Source: an uncultured Dorea sp. (GTDB lineage Bacteria > Bacillota > Clostridia > Lachnospirales > Lachnospiraceae). From it: a DNA stretch of 20,068 nucleotides. The stretch lies in assembly GCA_910589275.1 (NCBI GenBank), contig CAJUTH010000048.1, positions 1-20,068 on the forward strand. Reading direction: 5' to 3'. Under the pieces are notes generated by a model. It did not search any database and had not been told where the DNA came from. It saw only the letters and a program-made list of their open reading frames with translations. Below are positions 1-7,046 of the stretch, in pieces. The number at the start of each line of letters is the position of its first letter. Within the stretch, counting starts at the first letter, position 1. A program made the position numbers and the translations under genes.

Positions 1-65
1 TGAATCGGGGCTAATGTTTCAATTATTTTGGGACATTTTCAAAAACGCTTGACACGGTTAGTTTG

Positions 66-94
66 TTGACTTTGCAGGTTAGGTTGTATATGAT
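66..94 (+). promoter_or_regulatory. Sigma-A-type promoter for the plus-strand GT2-TPR gene
   Basis: A -35 box TTGACT (66-71) and a -10 box TATGAT (89-94) each match the consensus at five of six positions and are separated by exactly 17 bases. The expected transcription start near 100 would leave a leader of about 20 nt holding only the ribosome binding site AGGAGG (109-114), six bases before the ATG at 121. The gene therefore seems to be transcribed on its own. A second TTGACA at 49-54 has no good -10 at the right distance. Nothing else is recognised in bases 1-65. Confidence 0.72.
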
Positions 95-120
95 AGAGGA
101 AGAATGTTAGGAGGCGGCAG

Positions 121-1188
121 ATGAAGACAATAGGATTGGTTATGATAGTGAAAAACGAGAGCCGGAGTTTGCGGAAATGTTTGTCGAGGGCAAAAAAACT
201 CGCGGACAAGATTTATATTACAGATACCGGATCGACGGATGACACCGTAAAGATAGCGGAAGAATTTGGGGCGTGCATTTCCACATACGAGTGGAAAAAT
301 GATTTTGCGGCAGCTAGAAATTATGCGCTGGAGCAGTCAGATTGTGATTGGAATCTGATTTTGGATGCTGATGAGTATCTGGTATCCGGAAATAGAAAAG
401 ACTTGTTGAAATTTGCAGAAAAAGGCGGAAGTATCGGAGCAATCAAGCGATATGACAGTTATAGAGATGATAACGGGGAAATTAGCGAGAGCTGTGTGTA
501 TACAACCCGTTTTATCCCAAAGGGGACATTTTATGAAGGGCGGGTACACGAACAGATTTTAAGCGGCCTGCCGATTAAGCCGCTTTCTCTTGTATTTGAG
601 CATGATGGATATCTACAGGGCGGCAAGGGAGAACGGAATCTGGAGATTTTATTGGAAGAGCTTGAGGAAAAGCCTAATGATGCGTATATTCTGTATCAGG
701 TATCACGCACGTTATGGCTGATAAAGGATTACGAACGGGCAGACGGGTATTTTAAAGCGTTTTACAGAGAAGTGCCGGAGAGGGGAACTGGCTACCGGGC
801 CAACGGGGTGATTGCTTATATTTATAATTTACTGGAATTGAAGAAATGGGAGGAAGGATTCCGGATTATAGAGAATGAAAAAAGCAGGCTTGAAAATTAT
901 GCTGATTACCATTTTGCATGCGGGACATTCTATACGCGGGCTATTTTTTCGGATGTGGCACGGTATGTAGGATACCTTCCGGAAATAGAAAAGTCGTATA
1001 TGCGCTGTCTGGAAATAGGGGAAGTTCCGGAGCATGAAGGCGTGAAAGGAAACGGTTCCTTTAAGGCGGCATACAATTTGGGCGTATGGTTCGAGGTCAA
1101 TGGGAAACGGCAGGAAGCGTTAAAGTATTACCGAATGGCGAAGAATCAGGGCTATCAGCCTGCGGGGGAGAGGATGAAGAATTTGTAA
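121..1188 (+). CDS. GT2 glycosyltransferase with C-terminal TPR region
   Basis: The 355-residue protein opens with a GT-A family 2 glycosyltransferase domain (about 1-165). Visible motifs are KNES (11-14), DTGSTDD (35-41) for nucleotide binding, the NDFAAARN box (60-67) and the metal-binding LDADEY (81-86). The remainder (about 170-350) is helical with TPR-like repeats, a layout common in enzymes that glycosylate flagellin or other surface proteins, where the repeats are thought to hold the protein acceptor. It is cytoplasmic: no signal peptide or membrane segment is seen. The start is fixed by AGGAGG six bases upstream. It is the only plus-strand gene, has its own promoter and terminator, and shares the NDF-AARN signature with the GT2-TPR enzyme encoded next to flagellin (17069-19090). 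The family is clear; the sugar donor and acceptor are unknown. A role on flagellin is inferred from location. Confidence 0.9.
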   Translation: MKTIGLVMIVKNESRSLRKCLSRAKKLADKIYITDTGSTDDTVKIAEEFGACISTYEWKNDFAAARNYALEQSDCDWNLILDADEYLVSGNRKDLLKFAEKGGSIGAIKRYDSYRDDNGEISESCVYTTRFIPKGTFYEGRVHEQILSGLPIKPLSLVFEHDGYLQGGKGERNLEILLEELEEKPNDAYILYQVSRTLWLIKDYERADGYFKAFYREVPERGTGYRANGVIAYIYNLLELKKWEEGFRIIENEKSRLENYADYHFACGTFYTRAIFSDVARYVGYLPEIEKSYMRCLEIGEVPEHEGVKGNGSFKAAYNLGVWFEVNGKRQEALKYYRMAKNQGYQPAGERMKNL

Positions 1189-1220
1189 GATAGGAAAAGC
1201 CTCCGGTGTGCAAGAATATA

Positions 1221-1272
1221 GAAGGATCCCAAAACTGTGCAGGGAACACAGTCCGGGATTCTTCTTTATTTC
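1221..1272 (+). terminator. Hairpin terminator between convergent genes
   Basis: The outer stem pairs GAAGGATCCC (1221-1230) with GGGATTCTTC (1255-1264) over ten base pairs including one G-U. An inner stem pairs ACTGTG (1234-1239) with CACAGT (1247-1252). On the plus strand a T-rich tract (1265-1271) follows at once, as in a Rho-independent terminator for the gene ending at 1188. The tract overlaps the stop codon of the convergent minus-strand gene (1266-1268). Read on the minus strand the hairpin is followed by a weaker U-rich stretch (1220-1213), so it may stop both transcripts. Confidence 0.8.
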
Positions 1273-2234
1273 ATTTCGATCAATATATGATTTATTATAT
1301 AGTCCATTTCATCTTTACCGTATCGTTGGTCGCATGGCAAAGGCAGGATATTTTCTGTAAACTGCCATGCGGCGGAGTTTGGCTGCGCTATATGAAATAC
1401 GTCGTCCCAAAAACGAGGAATATATATTTTTTTTTCGATAAGTTTCTCACGCAGCCGCACTCCATCATTTACATAGAAAGGGTACATAAATGGTCCTTCG
1501 GGGGTTACTAATGTTAATTTATTCATTTCTTTTAAATGACGGTGAAGGAATGCAAAGTTATGTTCTCTTTTTTCCTTTACTTCATTATATGAAATATTTT
1601 TTAACATATTTTCTGTTAATTTCGACATCCTCTTAACAGGCTGGTTGTCAAAAATAGTATTGTTATGAGATGCTTCATGAAAAAATGATGACGCGTCCTT
1701 TTCATATCTTCCTAGTACAAATCTAATTCTGTCGTATGAAAAATCGATATCCAATTCATTTTGTATTTTGGACGTGGTGTATAAGTATGCGCCGTCCGAA
1801 ACCCCAAAATATTTCCTGCAGCTATAGATCGTATCGATTCCATCCAATGGAGTTTGGAAAAAGGCTTGTACATTGTCAACAATTACATTGCCGTAAGAAT
1901 GAACAAGCTGCAATAATATATCATTAGAAAGCTGACCATAGTAATTTACAATATACACATATTCATTGTCCTTTAATTCAACGCATAAATCAGGTAAAAA
2001 ATTTTCCTGTATAGGATAATACGCGTATTCGCACTGGTATTTTTCACAAATCCGTCCGGCCGTATAGCACATATAATCAGGAATATAGAGTTTCTTGATT
2101 TCTTTTGCCATAAAAAGGTATTCCAGACAATGCCTGCCGCTGTTAAGGGCGAGGGCATTGGTATGGTAAACTTGTCTGTTTGAAGTATCCATTTCAAGAT
2201 ATCCGCCGATTTCTTTCATAATATACTGCTCCAT
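1266..2234 (-). CDS. Atypical DegT/DnrJ/EryC1/StrS-like PLP aminotransferase
   Basis: The 322-residue protein is shorter than usual sugar aminotransferases (about 370-400) but keeps fold-type I landmarks. VIVDNVQAF (117-125) supplies the aspartate that pairs with the PLP pyridine nitrogen. YSCRKYFGVSDGAYLY (137-152) carries the likely Schiff-base lysine, K141. N-terminal LNSGRHCLEY matches the position of the phosphate-binding NGT segment. The expected role is transfer of an amino group to a keto-sugar nucleotide or a similar keto compound in the cytoplasm. It is the last gene of the operon, five bases after the FemAB-like gene, so its product may be what that enzyme acylates. The start is uncertain: ATG at 2234 has only a weak AGGG upstream, while ATG at 2219 has GGAG (2229-2232) nine bases ahead. 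A run of nine A in the coding strand (1427-1435) lies near residue 268. The family is likely; activity and substrate are unproven. Confidence 0.72.
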   Translation of the reverse strand: MEQYIMKEIGGYLEMDTSNRQVYHTNALALNSGRHCLEYLFMAKEIKKLYIPDYMCYTAGRICEKYQCEYAYYPIQENFLPDLCVELKDNEYVYIVNYYGQLSNDILLQLVHSYGNVIVDNVQAFFQTPLDGIDTIYSCRKYFGVSDGAYLYTTSKIQNELDIDFSYDRIRFVLGRYEKDASSFFHEASHNNTIFDNQPVKRMSKLTENMLKNISYNEVKEKREHNFAFLHRHLKEMNKLTLVTPEGPFMYPFYVNDGVRLREKLIEKKIYIPRFWDDVFHIAQPNSAAWQFTENILPLPCDQRYGKDEMDYIINHILIEMK

Positions 2235-2239
2235 ACTTT

Positions 2240-3289
2240 TTAGGCCCTGTAAAGGGGGAAGAATCCTGTTTGAATGTTAAATAAAGGATCTTCGTTTATC
2301 CGCTGTTGTACAAGGTAATCGTATTTGTGTTTGTCGAATACCCGCTTTCCTATATAATAGTTTAAATCATCGCCGCGGTTAAACGCCTTTTTAAATGCGT
2401 AAAGGCTATCGTGCCTGAGGCCTACGCCGCCGCCCATATGTAATGTTTTATAGCCATGGTTTGCCGCCCACAATGCGGCTTCATATAATAAGAGGTTTGT
2501 TGGCGCAAGATTTTGAAATTCTTTTCTAGAAGCAGACAAATGATAGTGCATTTTTCCGTTACAAAATAGAAAAATTGCCATTGCGATAATCTGCTCGTCT
2601 TTTTTTGTATAGAACCACATGGAGTTCTGCTTAAGGTCGTTCAGAATGCTTTCATAGAAATTTTTTCCAAAATAATAATACTCAGTTGCAGAATCCCGAT
2701 CCATAGTTGCGTTGTACATTTCCATAAATGGAAGAATTATTTCATGGTCCCGTCCCCAATAAACGGACAATCCATTTTTTTGTGCTTTACGGATCATATT
2801 ACGGTTTTTACTGGTCATATTCTTCCAAATTAATTCTTCGTTTTCCGTGTCGATATAAACGGTATCCCCTAAATGATCCGTTGTATACAGGCTTTCTAAG
2901 CGCTTCCAGTTTCTTAATAAAGGATGGAAACGGACAAATTCACAAATGATATGTTCGTTATGGCAAAATTCTAAATATTCTGATTCAAGAGATATATAAT
3001 CGGTTCCTTCTACCAAAAACCCTCCATATCCATAAGGAGTAATTAGGTCGAAAAACGTATCTGGTTCTATGCGGTTTTTAAAAATTTCAGAATCGGATAT
3101 ATCCCTTTTGAAAATTACATTGACTGCCCGTGTTCCTGATGAGGAAAAATATAGTAAAATTGGTTCTCCGTCTCCGTTAATATGGAAAGCACGGACATAT
3201 CCTGATAAGTAGTAAACATCATAATCATGGAATGATTTTACAATCTGGTCCCACTCTTTTGCATGGTCTAATGTATAAATCGTAATCAT
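2240..3289 (-). CDS. FemAB/GNAT-type acyltransferase
   Basis: The 349-residue protein resembles the double-GNAT enzymes related to FemAB and the CelD-like acetyltransferases. Diagnostic parts are TPYGYGGF (84-91) in the first half, KNRNMIRKAQKNG (161-173) and, near the C-terminus, HMGGGVGLRHDSLYAFKKAF (284-303), the glycine-rich loop and FK pair typical of this group. Relatives transfer amino acids from aminoacyl-tRNA, or acyl groups from CoA, onto amino groups. A likely job here is N-acylation of an amino-sugar made by one of the two aminotransferases in the operon, but this is inference. GGAGG (3299-3303) lies nine bases before the ATG and decides the start. The 58-base gap to the upstream radical SAM gene is the longest inside the run and shows no hairpin. 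No signal peptide or membrane helix is seen, so it acts in the cytoplasm. Family is secure at superfamily level only. Confidence 0.8.
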   Translation of the reverse strand: MITIYTLDHAKEWDQIVKSFHDYDVYYLSGYVRAFHINGDGEPILLYFSSSGTRAVNVIFKRDISDSEIFKNRIEPDTFFDLITPYGYGGFLVEGTDYISLESEYLEFCHNEHIICEFVRFHPLLRNWKRLESLYTTDHLGDTVYIDTENEELIWKNMTSKNRNMIRKAQKNGLSVYWGRDHEIILPFMEMYNATMDRDSATEYYYFGKNFYESILNDLKQNSMWFYTKKDEQIIAMAIFLFCNGKMHYHLSASRKEFQNLAPTNLLLYEAALWAANHGYKTLHMGGGVGLRHDSLYAFKKAFNRGDDLNYYIGKRVFDKHKYDYLVQQRINEDPLFNIQTGFFPLYRA

Positions 3290-3347
3290 ATCTATCAGCC
3301 TCCGAATGTCTTATAGTGCCGCGAAGTATATTATTCATCGTTTCTTC

Positions 3348-4727
3348 TCACAGGCAATATTGGCGGAGATATTTAGAATAAGGATCCAAAAAGCATCCTT
3401 CCCAGTCAAAAACCGGATTTTTCAATACCTCGCAGTAGTCGGAAAATTCAGGATGGTTTGGATTGAATATTTCATTATCGCTGCATTTCGACAATGTACT
3501 GCATGGTTCCGGGTGGCAGAGGGTAAAACGGCAGGAAGCGCGGTGTCTTTGGGCAAATTCTACAAATTCCGCCATTTCAGTATAATTTTCTTTTTGGACT
3601 ACAAAGGAAAAATGTAAGGCGTTTATACTTCCGTTTTCTATACGTCTATTGATCCATTCGATATTTTCTTCTAACCGTTCCCATTTAGCGCCGATCATTA
3701 TTTTTTCATATGTTTCTTTTTTTGCCGCGTTAACAGAAATTAAGATGGAATCTATTTGATTTAAAATTCCAAGCTTTGCGCAGTTAGTTTCGTTGCACAG
3801 GATTCCGTTGGTATGAAGCAAAAATTTCATATGCGGGTAACGTGAGGCGATAGCAGAAATTAGTTTCCTATAATGTCTGGAAGCAAAGGGATCACCGTTG
3901 CCGGCAAAATATACCGCGTCAGCATCTTTGCACATGGGTAAAAAGACGTTTTCAATCTGGTCATTTAAGGTTTTTAAGTATTCTTTCGTATGCGTCCTGA
4001 CAAAGTCCCTGCACATAATGCAATGGAGGTTACACTCATAGTCGTGCATAAATTTAATAACAAGGGGCATTTTACCGGTTTTTGCTTTTTCTCTTTTCAT
4101 AAAGCTTATCGCTTCCAAATACCTGCCGGCGGAAGCACAGGTGATAGGCGAGCAGTCAGAATAATCCCTGTTTTTAACTTTGTTTTTGATTATTTTTCCA
4201 TAACCGGAATTCCAAACAGTGTTAAAGGAGGTCTTATCATGGAGTGAACCGATGGGATTTGAATTGTCTAGCGGCGTGCATGGATATACGAATAAATCAC
4301 CCCAAGAACCGTCGGCAGAGTCTGCGGCGACAATATGCGGATGGAAAAAGGGAAGAGGGCATAGTTCGCTGCCCCAAGCCGCTTCGCATTCTTTTTTTAG
4401 GAAGTATGGGGACACGAGATCTGATATTTTTACTGCTTCACAAAACCGGATTCGTTTAAAAGGGATGCCTTCGTCTAACAGATAACGCAGCACGGAAGCC
4501 AGATTTGCAGAAGCCTGTGTTAAATACAGTTCATAATCCGGGTATGCTTCGACTGCTTCAGATAACGGAAGGATTTCAATGTTTTTGCCGCAGAGTTCAA
4601 ACGACGTATGCCATTTCCATGAATCTTCGTCTGCAAAACAGGCTGGAACCAGACCTTCCTTTGCCCATAAAGCAGCTTTTATTCGGGCATTTTGTCCGGC
4701 TCCATAAAAAATTATATTTTTACTCAT
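3348..4727 (-). CDS. Radical SAM protein with N-terminal Rossmann-like module
   Basis: Numbered from the ATG at 4727 (459 residues), three parts can be seen. Residues 1-97 form a Rossmann-like module starting IIFYGAGQNA. Residues about 120-200 hold an auxiliary cysteine cluster (C123, C150, C192, C197). From about 220 comes the radical SAM core with CNLHCIMC (C232, C236, C239), which would bind the 4Fe-4S cluster that cleaves S-adenosylmethionine, followed by FAGNGDPFAS in place of the usual GGE-type motif. A reading frame extends ten codons further upstream, but AAAGGAG (4734-4740) sits seven bases before 4727 and this ATG overlaps the previous stop as ATGA, so 4727 is preferred. It is translationally coupled to the pyruvyltransferase-like gene. 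It is homologous to the radical SAM gene at 7047-8369 but with its Rossmann-like part at the other end. Substrate unknown; a sugar, glycan or amino-acid substituent is plausible. Confidence 0.85.
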   Translation of the reverse strand: MSKNIIFYGAGQNARIKAALWAKEGLVPACFADEDSWKWHTSFELCGKNIEILPLSEAVEAYPDYELYLTQASANLASVLRYLLDEGIPFKRIRFCEAVKISDLVSPYFLKKECEAAWGSELCPLPFFHPHIVAADSADGSWGDLFVYPCTPLDNSNPIGSLHDKTSFNTVWNSGYGKIIKNKVKNRDYSDCSPITCASAGRYLEAISFMKREKAKTGKMPLVIKFMHDYECNLHCIMCRDFVRTHTKEYLKTLNDQIENVFLPMCKDADAVYFAGNGDPFASRHYRKLISAIASRYPHMKFLLHTNGILCNETNCAKLGILNQIDSILISVNAAKKETYEKIMIGAKWERLEENIEWINRRIENGSINALHFSFVVQKENYTEMAEFVEFAQRHRASCRFTLCHPEPCSTLSKCSDNEIFNPNHPEFSDYCEVLKNPVFDWEGCFLDPYSKYLRQYCL

Positions 4728-5881
4728 AAGAATCTCCTTTTTTGTATTTCCAGACACAGGTAATCCAATTCCTGCGATAACCTATGCCTCATGTAATCGG
4801 CATATATTTTGCCGTATCCCCTGTTTGTGTTATCCTCTGCCTCCCGGTTTAATTGCCGTAAAAGTCCGGGGAGTTTCCCCCAGTGGTTTATAAAGCAGTC
4901 CGCCCGCATTCTTGCACCATGCAGTTCCTGCAATTTAGGAGCGGTCCAAGTAAGGATATTTCCGGCCGGGATTCCATAGGAAAGGCAGGTAACTGCGCCA
5001 TGCATGCTGCTTCCCAAATAGAATTTTGCGTTTTTTAATAAAAATCCAACGTTTGCAATGCTTAATTGGTCCGGCATCAGCAAAAAGGCGCCGCCGGCAT
5101 ATTCCTGTATTTTTGAAAGCGGGTAATAATCGTTCCAGGTTGATAACGCTCTCTTGCTTTTTGTATGGATAATAGGGAGAAGCATAACCTTTACATTTGT
5201 TTCACTTTGAAATTCTGACAAAGCTTTCGCTGAAAACCGGAGGATTTCATCGTCAAATTCATAGAATACTTCAAAAACCATATAATTCCCGGAAGTTAGG
5301 CCAACCATTGGAATATCTTGATCCATTCGGTCAAGATACTTGGCGAACAGCCAGCCGAGGTCTGGGACTATCCGTATTTGATTGTAATTATAGACGAGAC
5401 TGCCTTCTATAATTTTCTTTGAAAGGCATCCCCTGACGGACAGGTAATCCAGTCTTGTTAACATGCTTAATATATCCTGCCGGTGTTCCTGCATTTGCGG
5501 GTGGACGCCAACAGAAAAGTATGCCTTATAGGGTTTGTCTAAAGCCAGCCATTCAAATATTATGTCGGATGGTTTCCGTCCAAGGGTGAACGAATCGTAT
5601 ATATCGTTCCAATTTTCTTCGTCAAGCCGTTGTATTGTGTCTCCGCCTGCAAGTATGACTGCATCGTAATCTGCAAGGCCGGGAAGCGAGTATTTTGATG
5701 TATCATATAGCTCGCAATGGTACTCGGTGTTTGTGTATAGGTCAATATCTGCATTTGGAAACCGTGCCTTAAGTTCTGACCGGAATATGTATGGAAAGAA
5801 TTTATCGCCATAATTATTAATATCAGCCAAAGATAAAACAGCAATTTTTAGATTCAATGTCTGTTCTTGGTGCATACCCAT
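4724..5881 (-). CDS. Polysaccharide pyruvyltransferase-family protein (WcaK/CsaB-like)
   Basis: The 385-residue protein has the GT-B-like organisation of the polysaccharide pyruvyltransferase family. NNYGD (22-26) near the N-terminus, LAGGD (77-81), YFSVGV (121-126), YLSVRGCLSKKII (146-158), VPDLGWLF (172-179) and the family hallmark SSMHG (291-295) are visible. Known members put a pyruvate ketal on sugars of surface polysaccharides from phosphoenolpyruvate; others of the fold have different or unknown donors. Here it could modify a flagellar glycan, probably before or during assembly in the cytoplasm. The ATG at 5881 follows GGAGG (5893-5897) by eleven bases; a second ATG at 5875 is less well spaced. 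It ends with an ATGA overlap into the radical SAM gene, the tightest coupling in this part of the operon, which suggests the two act on the same intermediate. No membrane segment is seen. Confidence 0.85.
   Translation of the reverse strand: MGMHQEQTLNLKIAVLSLADINNYGDKFFPYIFRSELKARFPNADIDLYTNTEYHCELYDTSKYSLPGLADYDAVILAGGDTIQRLDEENWNDIYDSFTLGRKPSDIIFEWLALDKPYKAYFSVGVHPQMQEHRQDILSMLTRLDYLSVRGCLSKKIIEGSLVYNYNQIRIVPDLGWLFAKYLDRMDQDIPMVGLTSGNYMVFEVFYEFDDEILRFSAKALSEFQSETNVKVMLLPIIHTKSKRALSTWNDYYPLSKIQEYAGGAFLLMPDQLSIANVGFLLKNAKFYLGSSMHGAVTCLSYGIPAGNILTWTAPKLQELHGARMRADCFINHWGKLPGLLRQLNREAEDNTNRGYGKIYADYMRHRLSQELDYLCLEIQKRRFL
4734..4740 (-). promoter_or_regulatory. Ribosome binding site that decides the radical SAM start
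   Basis: AAAGGAG on the minus strand lies inside the last codons of the pyruvyltransferase-like gene and six to seven bases before the ATG at 4727. The upstream in-frame alternative at 4757 has no comparable site and would create a longer overlap. Confidence 0.8.
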
Positions 5882-5926
5882 CCGTTTGCGTACCTCCGTA
5901 TGAAACAGGATTATAATATGAAGCGG

Positions 5927-7039
5927 CTAATTAAGCAGGATATCGCAGATGCGGTTAATTTCTTCTTCTGATAGCGAAGCATACAAAGGAAGACATAGAA
6001 CGCGGCCGGCGATATCCTCTGCAGCCGGCGTAGGTTCCGGATGCAGTAAATCCTTATAGCAGCTAAACGTACTTGTTAACGGGAAAAAATATTTGCGTGC
6101 GGTAATATTATATTTTTGCAAGTCTTCACAGGCTTTGTCCCGGCTTTTGGGCGCATCGTTCAGGAATACAACCGGATAGTAAGCGTAATTGCGTTCGAGT
6201 TCCGGAATATCTGGGAAAAGCTGCAGCCCTTTTACTTTTCTGAGGATTTTGTCATAGCATTCAGAAATATTTTTTCTCTTTTGTATTTCCTGATTAATAT
6301 AGCGCAAGTTACAGAGCCCCATAGCCGCATGGAATTCGCTCATTTTCGCATTGACTCCAAGTTGGTCGCCGTCAAAGGCTCCCTGGAAGAACCCAAAATT
6401 ACGCAGTCTGGAAAGCCTCTGATATACTCCAAAATCCCGGCATACCGCGCCTCCTCCTTCAACCGTATGGAAAACCTTTGTTGCATGAAAGGAAAACATG
6501 GAAATATCTCCATACCGGGCAATGTTTTGTCCCTTGTACCGGACCTGAAAAGCATGCGCCGCGTCATAGATAACTTTGAGCCCATATTTTTTTGCAAGGG
6601 CTTCAATTGCATCCGTTTCGCAAGGAATTCCGTATACATGCACGGCGACAATCGCGCAAGTTCTGTCTGTTATAAGCGGTTCGATTTTTGCCGGGTCAAT
6701 GGTAAACCTGACAGGGTCGATATCGCAAAATACAGGGGTAAGCCCGTTTCGGACAATCGCCTGCGTGGTTGACAGGAAGGTGAAAGGAGTCGTAATTACT
6801 TCTCCGTCCAACTTCAATGACTGCAGCGCAAGTTCCAACGCCATATGGCCGTTTGAAAAAAGCAGGAAATGATCTGCTTCAAATTCTTCTGCCAGACGCG
6901 ATGTAAGTTTTTCATGCATGTTTCCCATATTAGTCAGCCAGCGGTTCTCCCACATGTTATGTATCATTTCTGTGTATTCGTCAAAAGGCGGCATGGAGGA
7001 ACGGGTAACCAGAATAGGTTTATTACTTTTCATAACCAT
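5927..7039 (-). CDS. DegT/DnrJ/EryC1/StrS aminotransferase, VioA/DesI-like
   Basis: This is a full-length (370-residue) PLP-dependent nucleotide-sugar aminotransferase. Counting from 7039, the phosphate-binding LFSNGHMALELAL lies near 60-72, VIYDAAHAFQV (156-166) carries the PLP aspartate and histidine, and SFHATKVFHTVEGGG (183-197) carries the internal-aldimine lysine near 188. The opening ILVTRSSMPPFDEY and the segment WENRWLTNMG are of the type I associate with VioA/DesI enzymes, which make dTDP-4-amino-4,6-dideoxy-D-glucose, so a 4-amino-4,6-dideoxyhexose product is proposed. Start choice: GTG at 7042 touches the Shine-Dalgarno GAGG (7045-7048), so the ATG at 7039, five bases from it, or the ATG at 7033, is more likely. 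That site overlaps the stop of the upstream radical SAM gene. The 4,6-dehydratase that would supply its substrate is not in the window. Enzyme class is certain, exact sugar is not. Confidence 0.92.
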   Translation of the reverse strand: MVMKSNKPILVTRSSMPPFDEYTEMIHNMWENRWLTNMGNMHEKLTSRLAEEFEADHFLLFSNGHMALELALQSLKLDGEVITTPFTFLSTTQAIVRNGLTPVFCDIDPVRFTIDPAKIEPLITDRTCAIVAVHVYGIPCETDAIEALAKKYGLKVIYDAAHAFQVRYKGQNIARYGDISMFSFHATKVFHTVEGGGAVCRDFGVYQRLSRLRNFGFFQGAFDGDQLGVNAKMSEFHAAMGLCNLRYINQEIQKRKNISECYDKILRKVKGLQLFPDIPELERNYAYYPVVFLNDAPKSRDKACEDLQKYNITARKYFFPLTSTFSCYKDLLHPEPTPAAEDIAGRVLCLPLYASLSEEEINRICDILLN

Positions 7040-7046
7040 CACATCC

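Noticed and set aside
49..77. TTGACA at 49-54 as the -35 box of the first gene
   Set aside because: The base run 17 positions later has no resemblance to a -10 box, while TTGACT at 66-71 has a five-of-six -10 at 17 bases.
1206..1511. Plus-strand open frame of about 100 codons after the GT2-TPR gene
   Set aside because: It runs through the terminator hairpin and is antisense to the aminotransferase C-terminus; composition is that of a shadow frame.
6116..6772. Open frame of 218 codons on the plus strand
   Set aside because: It lies wholly antisense to the well-supported aminotransferase gene, has no ribosome binding site and its translation has no recognisable motif.
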